From assembly GCF_038181555.1 (NCBI RefSeq), contig NZ_JBBWUA010000002.1, forward strand, positions 62,001 through 126,000: 64,000 nucleotides of DNA, in the 5' to 3' direction. Both the position numbers and the translations under genes were made by a program. Under the pieces are notes generated by a model. That model did no database searches, was not told where the DNA came from, and saw only the letters and a program-made list of their open reading frames with translations. Positions 8,841 to 17,150 of this stretch are shown piece after piece. Position 1 is the first letter of the stretch. Every line of letters starts with the position of its first letter. This DNA is from Desulfitobacterium sp038181555 (GTDB lineage: Bacteria > Bacillota > Desulfitobacteriia > Desulfitobacteriales > Desulfitobacteriaceae).

Positions 8841-10217
8841 TTAGTCTATTTCCTCCAGCGGTTTCCCACCTGTACGCGCACCTAGGGCAAGTATGAACAG
8901 GCCCGCAAATGTCATTAAACCGGCAATCCCGAGGTATAGTCCTTTAAAGCCGTAGCCTGCCATAATGAGGGGGATAAAGAGTTGAGAAGCTGATACACCA
9001 AGACGCTGGCAAGCGTTGACAATGCCTACAGCAGTATTGCGCATTTTTGTCGGGTAATGTTCTGGTACATAAGCCATGGCAATAAAACCAGTACCCATAC
9101 CTAAAGCGTTTAACATAAATGCTACGACCATAACGACCATATAGGTGTTGCCCAAGCTGGCAAAAATAACGGTTGTGATAGCACCTGCTAAAACACCAAT
9201 TGCTATCGGTATCTTTCGACCACCTTTGTCAGAGAAGGGTGAGGAGAGGAACAGTCCCACCGGGCCGCCCAGCATAAATGCTGTACCGATCGTTAAGCTC
9301 TGCTCGAGAGTAAACCCTTTCATGGTCAGGAGGGTCGGTGTCCAGACGGATGTTGCAAAGCTAGCAATATTGATAGGAATACCAAAGCCTAGCAAAATAA
9401 GAGTACGTTTAAGATACTTCCCTTTAAACATTCCTGAAAACTGTTCAACAAAGCTTACTTTTGGAGGAGTATGCTTTGCAGCTTCTGATAAATCGACAGC
9501 GACACCACTTAGTTCTTCAACAACCTTCTCAGCTTCAGCAATCCTGCCTTTACTTACTAGCCATCGAGGAGATTCTTTAAGGTATTTGAAACCCAAAACG
9601 AAGCTTATAAAGCCTAAACCACCCAGATAGAAAATAATCCGCCAGGCTTCTGGACCTGTAGGAATAATCGCTCTGGAGATAAATCCAATAGCCGGCATAG
9701 CCATGAATCCACCAGCAGCGGTCAAGCTTTGCCATTTACCCCGACTTTCTCCGGGAGCCATTTCCGCGATATAAGCAATCGAAGTGACCATCATCATGAA
9801 AATTCCGAAGCCTGTAGCCGCTCTGGCAAATACGAAGACGGTAAAGTTACTTGTTATACCGTTAAGAATAGACATAGATGAGAAAATCAACATTGCTAAC
9901 AAGAAGGTTTTACGACGTCCAATAGCGTCAGAAACAAACCCACCCAATAATCCACCAAGAGTCATACCAAGGAAATAGGTAGAGGTAATCGTGGCAAGTT
10001 GGTGTTGCTGGAAAAATCCGCCTTTAATAAGGGCTGGAGCGATAAAGGAAAAGTTGTTATTATCCATTTGCTCAAAAAAGTAGGATAGTACAATAATGAT
10101 AAATAAGAACAGGTGTTGTCTGGACACTGGTAGTCCATCAAAATAGTTATTCAGTTTCTTGACTTTGGGTCCACCGGAAACTAAAGTTTCCTTACCGGGG
10201 TTAATTTCTAAACTCAT
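8841..10217 (-). CDS. MFS transporter, metabolite:proton symporter type
   Basis: Twelve membrane segments can be traced. Signature motifs of the major facilitator superfamily are present: GGFVSDAIGRRKTFLLAM after helix 2, and KESPRWLVSKGR in the central loop, a variant of the sugar/organic-anion porter signature. SYFFEQMDNNNFSF in helix 1 has the acidic residue typical of aromatic-acid:proton symporters. The substrate is unknown; the sulfotransferase gene 35 bases downstream makes an aromatic compound or arylsulfate a reasonable guess. The ORF extends to 10238, but ATG 10217 (MSLEINP) is the more usual start; neither has a perfect ribosome site. Confidence 0.88.
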   Translation of the reverse strand: MSLEINPGKETLVSGGPKVKKLNNYFDGLPVSRQHLFLFIIIVLSYFFEQMDNNNFSFIAPALIKGGFFQQHQLATITSTYFLGMTLGGLLGGFVSDAIGRRKTFLLAMLIFSSMSILNGITSNFTVFVFARAATGFGIFMMMVTSIAYIAEMAPGESRGKWQSLTAAGGFMAMPAIGFISRAIIPTGPEAWRIIFYLGGLGFISFVLGFKYLKESPRWLVSKGRIAEAEKVVEELSGVAVDLSEAAKHTPPKVSFVEQFSGMFKGKYLKRTLILLGFGIPINIASFATSVWTPTLLTMKGFTLEQSLTIGTAFMLGGPVGLFLSSPFSDKGGRKIPIAIGVLAGAITTVIFASLGNTYMVVMVVAFMLNALGMGTGFIAMAYVPEHYPTKMRNTAVGIVNACQRLGVSASQLFIPLIMAGYGFKGLYLGIAGLMTFAGLFILALGARTGGKPLEEID

Positions 10218-10338
10218 ACATTTCCACATCCTTTTCATAATGTGCCTATACTATACTGTGCCGCCATGAAGAAAGGCCGTACTTTCACAACCCCTCCTTT
10301 AAGACTTTGTAGAATCGTTTAAGGATAACTAAATCAAA

Positions 10339-10365
10339 TAGAATCTATAGATTAATTTTATTCTA
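10339..10365. promoter_or_regulatory. Possible LysR-type operator upstream of the MFS gene
   Basis: TAGAAT and ATTCTA form an inverted repeat separated by 15 bases, enclosing the perfect 12-bp palindrome AATCTATAGATT (10342-10353). The size and position, about 120 bases before the MFS gene and next to two LysR genes, suit a LysR-family binding site. This is inference; no footprint or homologous site is available. Confidence 0.4.
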
Positions 10366-10423
10366 GGTTATCTCGTATGCTTTGTGAAATATAGGTTTTG
10401 GTATGCTAGACATGTGAAAAAAA

Positions 10424-10451
10424 ATATATGCACTTATTATAGTGCATATAT
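10424..10451 (-). terminator. Intrinsic terminator after the LysR genes
   Basis: ATATATGCACT pairs perfectly with AGTGCATATAT around a 6-base loop, and on the minus strand the stem runs into TTTTTTTT. It separates the LysR pair from the MFS-sulfotransferase operon. Confidence 0.9.
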
Positions 10452-10475
10452 CCATTCACCTGTCTATTACATTCC

Positions 10476-11407
10476 TTATTGCTTCTGTTTAACCATATTA
10501 TCCTGAATCAATTCCTTAACCAGGGCCAGTAATTCCTTTTCGATATATGATAGGGATTCGTAGGGCGTGTATAAGATAAAAATATCAAACTCTTCACTTA
10601 ACTCCTGAACCGGTATGGCTTTAATCATCCCACTGCTCATATATAAGTCGTTAAAAGATAAAATCTCAGGAAAAATCGAGAATCCGAAGTCATCGCTGAT
10701 AAGCTTTTTAAGCAGTTCAATATCTTCAACAATAATTGGTTTATTGAGTTGATGTCTCAAAATTTTGGAAACCTGGATATAGTTTTCTTTATAGGAAATC
10801 ATCTTCATGGACTTGAGATCGGAGGAACTGAGCCATTCTCGATCGGACAGAAGGTTCTTACTGCTTAAAAAAACGAACAATCTAGTCTGACCTCCGGAAA
10901 TAATCTCACATTCGATATCTACCTCTTTTAACTGCTTGAGTAAATTGTTCTTACCTTCTGGATCGCAGGTTACTACACCGATGGAATAGGCTCCCTTATC
11001 CATGCTCTCTACAATCTCATAATAAGGTGTCTCATGAATATCTAGACGAACTTTTGGATAAAGAGAATGAAATTTCATAAGTAAATCAGGGACTATGGCA
11101 TTGGCAAAGGCTCCCGGGACAGCCATCTGAAGATTACGGATCGGGACGTTTTCTTCTTCCATGATTCCTTTGATTTTTTCACTTAAGTTTAAGATGTATC
11201 TTGCCAGCTCTAGGACAGTTTTTCCCCTAGTTCTGAAGGGACAACGCCTGTGCTGCTGCGTTCAAAGATCTTTAGGCCCAGCTCTTCTTCCAGTCGACTT
11301 ATGGATACACTCAAGGAGGGTTGACTGAGAAAAAGAGCATTGGCCGCCTTAGACAGCGATCTATATTCATCAATTTTTACGATTTGCTCAAGCTGTTCGA
11401 TACGCAT
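10476..11407 (-). pseudogene. LysR-family regulator broken by a one-base frameshift
   Basis: The first frame (from 11407) gives a normal LysR helix-turn-helix domain, MRIEQLEQIVKI to GVVPSELGEK, then hits a stop (TAG) at 11210. The rest of the protein, a substrate-binding domain, resumes in another frame and runs to 10476. The switch lies at the homopolymer GGGGAAAAAC (T run 11219-11223 on the plus strand): one extra A would join the parts as ...LGEK-TVLELARYILNLSE..., a typical LysR linker helix. So this is a recent loss, a phase-variable tract or a sequencing error. It is a paralogue of the LysR gene 13 bases upstream, and both probably served the MFS-sulfotransferase operon. Confidence 0.85.
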
Positions 11408-11420
11408 AGGAATTTCTCCT

Positions 11421-12344
11421 TTAATTACAATTGTCGATAATTGTATCCATAAGTATCTTCTTTAGTTGCTTTGCCGAATGAGACAGAGGTTCAGTTTTGG
11501 AATAGACAAGATACATTTTCATTTTAATTTCATCGGTTACCCCTTCAAGAGCACAATATTTCAGTAGCCCTTGTTCGAAATAAGGATCATTGTAAAAAAA
11601 GAAACGGGGAAAGACAGCCAATGCCTGATTCTTAGCAATGATTGTTTTCATGACTTCACGATTAGAAATAATCAGAAATTCACTCTTCGTTGTATCAATC
11701 CCACAATTTCGCAGTGAATTTCGATACCTGCCGCGATAATCGACGATAGTCATTCCTTCTAATTCTGCCAAGCTTATGGTCTCTTTAGCTGCTAAAGGAT
11801 GATGTGAGCCAATAATCAAGCACATATCATCCTGAATTATTTCTTCGTAGGCCATGTCCATTTCATCAAGGAGCTTGCGCATTGTCTCATCATAATTACT
11901 AGTCCAAACTGTGACCCCCATCAAACATGCCCCTGTGGCTACCTTGTCTACGATGCCAATGCCTATGTCCTCTGTAAGCACAAGATTAACATTGGGATAT
12001 TTTTCATGAAAACGCGATATCAGAAGCCCGGCAAAAGAATTGAACACTCCCGGGGCAAGAATCAGACTGAAATTTCCGGTTAGATTAGCTTCACCTCCTG
12101 CCAGAGACTTAAGTACTTCAATACTATTAATGATTTCTCGGGCCATACCAATGACTTCTTGCCCTAGGCAAGTTGGAATTAAGCCCGCTCGATTGCGCCG
12201 AAATATTTTGTAGCCCAGCTCATCTTCAAGATTCTTCACAGAATGGCTAAGTTGTGGCTGACCCATAAAGAATGTCCTCGCTGCTTCAGAGATGGATTTC
12301 TTATTGTTTATTTCGATAATATGCTGAAGTTGTTCTATGCGCAA
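11421..12344 (-). CDS. LysR-family transcriptional regulator
   Basis: The 307-residue product has an N-terminal winged helix-turn-helix (LRIEQLQHIIEINNKKSISEAA, continuing into LEDELGYKIFRRNRAGLIPT) and a C-terminal periplasmic-binding-protein-like effector domain. The ORF is open to 12470, where it would overlap the histidine kinase gene, but the TTG at 12344 is preceded by GGGGGTG and gives an N-terminus aligned with the paralogue downstream (MRIEQL). Because the two LysR genes are tandem and similar, they arose by duplication. The effector is unknown. Control of the nearby transporter-sulfotransferase operon is likely from position. Confidence 0.88.
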   Translation of the reverse strand: MRIEQLQHIIEINNKKSISEAARTFFMGQPQLSHSVKNLEDELGYKIFRRNRAGLIPTCLGQEVIGMAREIINSIEVLKSLAGGEANLTGNFSLILAPGVFNSFAGLLISRFHEKYPNVNLVLTEDIGIGIVDKVATGACLMGVTVWTSNYDETMRKLLDEMDMAYEEIIQDDMCLIIGSHHPLAAKETISLAELEGMTIVDYRGRYRNSLRNCGIDTTKSEFLIISNREVMKTIIAKNQALAVFPRFFFYNDPYFEQGLLKYCALEGVTDEIKMKMYLVYSKTEPLSHSAKQLKKILMDTIIDNCN

Positions 12345-12375
12345 AGTAACACCCCCAATACTATTACTATTATTA

Positions 12376-14181
12376 TTACTTAGGCAGGATAACTTTAAAG
12401 GTGGTTCCTTTACCGACTTCACTTTCAACCCTAATTTCACCATCATGGGCTTCAACGATGAGCGCCACAATGGATAGTCCTAAGCCCATACCACCCTCTT
12501 TGCGTGAGCGCGATTTATCCACTCGGTAAAATCGTTCGAAAATGTGCGGTAGAGCTGAATCAGGAATACCTTCCCCCTCATCTTCGACGCTGAACTGAAT
12601 CCGTTCAGCACATTCCTTAATCTTAATTCGTACGCACTTGCCTACAGGGGTATGACGGAAGGCATTCTCCATCAGATTAATGAAGACTTGCAGCAGCCGG
12701 TCTCGGTTGGCAAAGATAACCCCTGAGCCGGTCTCAATCTCTAGGTGAATACCTAAATCATCGGACCGCCCTTGAAAACGATAGCGTAGCTCTTGGAGAA
12801 AGCTAGCCAAATCGATCTCTTTCTTGTCAAAGTTTCTCCAGTTATCAAAGCGATCCAGTTCCTGAAGCTCCATAACCAGCTTTGCTAAGCGCTTAGCTTC
12901 TTCCAATACCAAATCAATATGCTCCGATTGCTCCTCCTTGGGGATAACCTCATCTTGAATCGCTTCTAAATATCCTTGGATGAGATGGAGTGGAGTTCTC
13001 AATTCATGGGTGACACTGGCCATAAAGTCACGCCGTTCCTTTTCAGCTCGTAAGGATGCCGTAATATCTCGCAGCACTGCCACATAACCTTGCTTACCAT
13101 CTTCTGACTGAGTTGTGGCCATCGCTACCTGAAGAACTTGGGTCCCTAAATTAAAATGCATCTTTTGGTCAAGGTCGCTGTTACCCATAAATTCGCGCAA
13201 AAAGACCATTAGCTGTCCTTTTCGCGTGGATAACTCTTCTTCTTGCCCTGCCCCCTGCCAAATGGCCTTCGCCGGTTCATTACAATAGAGAATACCACCT
13301 TCATCATCAAGCATAATTACTCCATCACTAATCCCTTCCACAATCCCCAGCAAGAGATTCCTCTCTTCAGAAAGCCAGGTCATATGGTTTTTTAGACTTT
13401 CGCCCATGGAGTTCAATGCGTTGGCGAGTTCACCCAACTCATCACGACTTCTGACTCCGGTGATCGGTTGGAAGTCACCGTTAGCCATTTGACTGGCTCC
13501 TTTTTGCATGAGGGCTAAGGGACGGGTAAATTGGCGTGCGAAAATCAAGCTGACGAGAGTCGCTAATACAACCGCCCCCAGGGAAACATATAAGGTCATG
13601 CGACGAAACGCATCTATACTAGCTTGAACTGGGGCCGGTGAGGTTCCCAATACCACAATGGCTTCGCTAGGATCCCCGATAGGCGCCGCCGCGATTAACA
13701 TAGCTTGACCCGTCTGATTCCGAGGAATGGCCTTAATGGTGATTACTTTTCCGCCTAATACTTCAGCTATATCTGATTGAGTTAAAAAATCGGATGGGTA
13801 TAAGGAACGAATCAGCCAGCTCATCTCGCCAGAAGCATCACCCCAACCAATACGGTCATTCGTACCAAAGCTCGCTCCGACATTCTCCCCTTTGATAGCA
13901 ATAATCTCACTATAGCGGTCAATGACAACCATTTGAGTATCTGAAGATAAGCGGATTTCATCGATAGCAAATAAGCGTTGCGACCAATTAGGCTGATCGC
14001 CAAGGTAATGGGATATTTCCTTGACCTCGTCACCTAAAGTGTCTAAAGTTTGCTGAAAATAAAAATCACCGAATAGTAGAGTAATGGTTACCCCTAAACC
14101 ACCTAAAACTACGAGAATAAAAGTGGTAATGGCAGCCCATAATTTCATACTGATACTACGCGGACGAAGTTCAAACTTCAA
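12376..14181 (-). CDS. Membrane sensor histidine kinase, PhoR/ResE-like
   Basis: Domain order in the 601 residues: membrane helix (about 12-35), an extracytoplasmic sensor of about 150 residues, a second helix (about 195-215), HAMP, a PAS domain (VEGISDGVIMLDDEGGILYC), HisKA with the phospho-accepting His in FMASVTHELRTPLHLIQG, and an HATPase_c with N box (NLMENAFRHTP), G1 (DEGEGIP) and G2 (GMGLGLSIV). This is the PhoR/VicK/ResE architecture. It starts 32 bases after its response regulator, so the two form one operon. The signal is not evident from sequence. Confidence 0.95.
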   Translation of the reverse strand: MKFELRPRSISMKLWAAITTFILVVLGGLGVTITLLFGDFYFQQTLDTLGDEVKEISHYLGDQPNWSQRLFAIDEIRLSSDTQMVVIDRYSEIIAIKGENVGASFGTNDRIGWGDASGEMSWLIRSLYPSDFLTQSDIAEVLGGKVITIKAIPRNQTGQAMLIAAAPIGDPSEAIVVLGTSPAPVQASIDAFRRMTLYVSLGAVVLATLVSLIFARQFTRPLALMQKGASQMANGDFQPITGVRSRDELGELANALNSMGESLKNHMTWLSEERNLLLGIVEGISDGVIMLDDEGGILYCNEPAKAIWQGAGQEEELSTRKGQLMVFLREFMGNSDLDQKMHFNLGTQVLQVAMATTQSEDGKQGYVAVLRDITASLRAEKERRDFMASVTHELRTPLHLIQGYLEAIQDEVIPKEEQSEHIDLVLEEAKRLAKLVMELQELDRFDNWRNFDKKEIDLASFLQELRYRFQGRSDDLGIHLEIETGSGVIFANRDRLLQVFINLMENAFRHTPVGKCVRIKIKECAERIQFSVEDEGEGIPDSALPHIFERFYRVDKSRSRKEGGMGLGLSIVALIVEAHDGEIRVESEVGKGTTFKVILPK

Positions 14182-14213
14182 CTTTTTCTCCTCTTTCCGA
14201 GTTCAAAATTCAC

Positions 14214-14906
14214 TTATTCATTAATTGCTTCGGGGTCAAATTTGTAGCCTACACCCCACACTGTTGCAAGCATGCCTCTAATTTTGGGATCTGCCAGTTT
14301 TTCCCTGATTTTTTTAACATGGGTATCCACCGTCCGTGCATCTCCGTAGAAATCATAGCCCCAAACCGTCTCCATAAGTTGTTCTCTGGAAAATACACGA
14401 CTGGGATTTTTCGCCAGAAAGTACAAGAGCTCAAATTCCCTAGGGGTAAAAGTAATCTGTTCTTCATCGATGGACACACGATGCTTATCCTTCTCAATTT
14501 TTAAAGATCCATAGACTAAATCAGAAGAGTTAGCCGTTATGTTACCCCCGGAACGCCTTAAAAGGGCTTTAACCCGCGCTACTAGCTCCTTGGTGCTAAA
14601 GGGCTTGACTAAATAATCATCTGCACCCAATTCAAATCCCAAAACCCGGTCAAACTCTTCTCCACGAGCTGTTAGCATGATGATGGGTATATCGGATTTC
14701 TCCCGAACATCTCGGCATACTTTCCATCCGTCGACCTCAGGCATCATGAGATCGATAATGAGTAAAGCATATTCCTTTTTTTGAATTTTCTCGAGCGCCT
14801 CACGCCCATTGTCAGCCTCATCGACACTATATCCTTCTCTTTCGAGGTACATACGCACTAAATGGCGAATGCGTTCTTCATCATCGATTACTAATATCGG
14901 ATTCAT
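14214..14906 (-). CDS. OmpR/PhoB-family response regulator
   Basis: The 230-residue protein has a receiver domain with the acidic pocket (VIDDEERI), the phosphoacceptor aspartate in LLIIDLMMPEVDG, the switch Thr (IIMLTARG) and Lys (DYLVKPFS), followed by a winged-helix DNA-binding domain (FTPREFELLYFLAKNPSRV ... GDARTVDTHVKKIREKL). It lies first in the operon with the sensor kinase. Its closest functional relatives are PhoP/ResD-type regulators, but the regulon cannot be stated. Confidence 0.95.
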   Translation of the reverse strand: MNPILVIDDEERIRHLVRMYLEREGYSVDEADNGREALEKIQKKEYALLIIDLMMPEVDGWKVCRDVREKSDIPIIMLTARGEEFDRVLGFELGADDYLVKPFSTKELVARVKALLRRSGGNITANSSDLVYGSLKIEKDKHRVSIDEEQITFTPREFELLYFLAKNPSRVFSREQLMETVWGYDFYGDARTVDTHVKKIREKLADPKIRGMLATVWGVGYKFDPEAINE

Positions 14907-14982
14907 AGCTGTCCTCCTTAAGCATAGTCCTCTATATGCATTTTATCATACCTCTATATTCTTACAAATACGATACTTTTTC

Positions 14983-15348
14983 CTAAATACCACGGATCCA
15001 CAACATTTCCGCAGGATTGTCCGGTTGATCCGGGATACGTATGGCAATTAAGTCAAAGCGCAGGGGAGGCCAGCCTTTATAGTTGTGATATTTTAAAAAA
15101 TGGGTCCCGATACGATTCAGTCTAGCCCTTTTTTGCGGGGTTATACTTTCTTCACCCCAGCCGCGTTTACCGGTGGTGCGTGTCCGAACCTCTATAAAAA
15201 TGACAGTCTCCCCTTCTCGAGCAATGATATCCATTTCTCCCATAGGACAGCGATAGTTACGGTCAAGAATAGTCAGTCCGGCTTGCATAATATGTTTAAC
15301 AGCGAGTTCCTCTCCAAACATCCCTAGGTTCCTTCTCTGTTCACTCAC
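14983..15348 (-). CDS. yraN: YraN/UPF0102 family nuclease-fold protein
   Basis: The 121-residue product has the restriction-endonuclease-like core of the YraN family: GEELAVKHIMQAGLTILDRN, then GEMDIIARE, then VIFIEVRTRT, with the E, D and E-X-V-(K/R) catalytic pattern. The biological role is not settled; DNA or RNA processing is presumed. In many Firmicutes it follows rnhB directly; here the 10-kb nuo operon separates them, so this gene marks the far edge of that insertion. Confidence 0.92.
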   Translation of the reverse strand: MSEQRRNLGMFGEELAVKHIMQAGLTILDRNYRCPMGEMDIIAREGETVIFIEVRTRTTGKRGWGEESITPQKRARLNRIGTHFLKYHNYKGWPPLRFDLIAIRIPDQPDNPAEMLWIRGI

Positions 15349-15686
15349 CTGCGACTCCTCTTTTCTTTGCCTATCTTTACCCCAGATTGATGCTTAACGT
15401 GAATCCCAGTTTACTATCATTTGTTTTGCTTTCTTTCATCTGTTCTTACCTTCTCCAAACTAGTCTCCTTTCCCTGCCTGTCCTAATGTTCCAAAATCTC
15501 TACCCAGAAAAATGGCCCGTGAGCGTAGCTTAACATACAGTAGAGAGCGATTTCACTGTGGATAAGCTACTAGATCCAGACAAAGATATTTTTCATGTAT
15601 TAGTGAAGGAAGTACTAAGACTGCATAAATAAAAGAGCCCCAGCAAATGCTGAGGCTCCTGTAAAACTATTTCTACTGATAAGAAT
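15349..15686. other. Intergenic region between nuoN and yraN
   Basis: The 338 bases hold the nuo operon terminator (15635-15658) and an imperfect hairpin whose 8-bp tips GTAGCTTA/TAAGCTAC lie at 15525-15570. Part of the latter (GAGCGTAGCTTA, CAGTAGAGA) resembles pieces of the large repeat elements elsewhere in the window, so it may be a decayed relative. No gene is seen. A promoter for yraN should lie here but is not obvious. Confidence 0.4.
15635..15658 (-). terminator. Terminator of the nuo operon
   Basis: GAGCC and CAGCA pair with TGCTG and GGCTC around AA, one mismatch in the stem; on the minus strand it continues TTTTATTTA. It follows nuoN by 28 bases, marking the end of the 11-gene operon. 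Confidence 0.92.
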
Positions 15687-17150
15687 CTATTTTACCAAAC
15701 TTGCTGCCGCTGTAATAGCCATTTGAGCAAGCGGTGTAGGATAGATTCCCAAAATGACGGTTACAATCATGGACAACAACATGCCAAACTTAGCTGCACC
15801 ATGTACAGGTGCCTCCGGCAATCCTTCACCGTCTCCCAAATACATGACCTTAACGACGGACAAGTAGTAGTAGACTGAGATCATACTCATCACGAAACCA
15901 ATCACTGCAATCCAAACAAAACCTTGATTGACCACCGCCGAGAAGAGATAGAATTTAGCCACAAACCCTGCAAGTGGTGGAATACCAGCCAAGGAAAGGA
16001 AAGATATAGTGAGCACAGCCGCGGCGAGTGGCGAGCGTCTGGCAAGACCGGAATAGTCTTTAATCTCCGTGCTACCTTGACTTTGAGCCACATGAGTAAT
16101 GACTGCAAAGGCACCTAAGTTGGCGACGACATAAATCATCAGGTAGAAGAGCACACCCTTGATACCATCCACAAAGACCGAAACCGTTGGAATGGCCACT
16201 GCAATGATACCAACCATGATGTAACCCGCTTGAGCAATCCCCGAGTACGCCATCAAGCGTTGAATGTTCTTCTGTGGGAAAGCCATCAAGTTACCGATAA
16301 TCATAGTCAAAGCAGCCAAAATAAGGAGTAGAACCAGCCCAGTTTCAGCGAAGGATTGACCATACATCATCAAGAGGTAGAATCTCACCAAGGCTGCGAA
16401 AGCGGCTGCTTTGGAAGCTGTTGCTAGGAAGGCAGTTACCGGGGAAGGAGCTCCTTCGTAAATATCCGGTGCCCACATATGGAAAGGAACTAAACTAATC
16501 TTGAAGCCGAATCCAGCGAGCAGCATCACGGTTGCAAGAATTGTCACCGCGTTGACATCTGTACCCAGAGCCATAGCCACTGCAAACATCTGCGTGGATC
16601 CTGTCAATCCATAGATGAGGCTGATGCCGTAGAGAAGCACTGCCGAGGAAGTAGCTCCCAAGACTAAATACTTAATACCTGCCTCCGAGGATTTTGGATC
16701 ATTGGGATGATAAGCTACAAGAATATAGAAGGTGATGGTCATGAGCTCCAAGCCCACATACATCGTGATTAGATCCCCTGCTCCAGACATAAGCATCATG
16801 CCCAAAATAGCAATCAGCAGCAAAGGATAAAACTCTCCGCGATACGCTTGAAATTTGGCAACATAGGATTTTGTTGAAAGTACAACAAGCAGAGCCGCCA
16901 CTAAGAAGAGAATCTTGAAGAAACCTGCAAATTGATCATGCATATACATTCCGTTGAGGAATGCTGCATTCCCCCCATAGAAGAAATCATAGAGAGCATA
17001 AGCAAGGGTCCCCAATATGGCAAATATCGTGAGAGGAAACATGCCTTTTCTTGAACCACGTGGGAGGATGAGCCCTACTGCAAATAAGCCAAGGCTAAGG
17101 ACTGCCATAATGATTTCTGTTGTGAGTAAAGATAATTCAAAAGTCACCAT
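15687..17150 (-). CDS. nuoN: Complex I subunit NuoN
   Basis: The 487-residue, about 14-helix protein belongs to the Mrp-antiporter-like proton-pumping subunits. The conserved lysines and the motif region PFHMWAPDIYEGAPSPVTAFL are present, followed by FLSLAGIPPLAGFVAKF. It is the last gene of the operon, joined to nuoM through a TAATG junction. It should form one of the three proton channels of the membrane arm. Confidence 0.97.
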   Translation of the reverse strand: MVTFELSLLTTEIIMAVLSLGLFAVGLILPRGSRKGMFPLTIFAILGTLAYALYDFFYGGNAAFLNGMYMHDQFAGFFKILFLVAALLVVLSTKSYVAKFQAYRGEFYPLLLIAILGMMLMSGAGDLITMYVGLELMTITFYILVAYHPNDPKSSEAGIKYLVLGATSSAVLLYGISLIYGLTGSTQMFAVAMALGTDVNAVTILATVMLLAGFGFKISLVPFHMWAPDIYEGAPSPVTAFLATASKAAAFAALVRFYLLMMYGQSFAETGLVLLLILAALTMIIGNLMAFPQKNIQRLMAYSGIAQAGYIMVGIIAVAIPTVSVFVDGIKGVLFYLMIYVVANLGAFAVITHVAQSQGSTEIKDYSGLARRSPLAAAVLTISFLSLAGIPPLAGFVAKFYLFSAVVNQGFVWIAVIGFVMSMISVYYYLSVVKVMYLGDGEGLPEAPVHGAAKFGMLLSMIVTVILGIYPTPLAQMAITAAASLVK

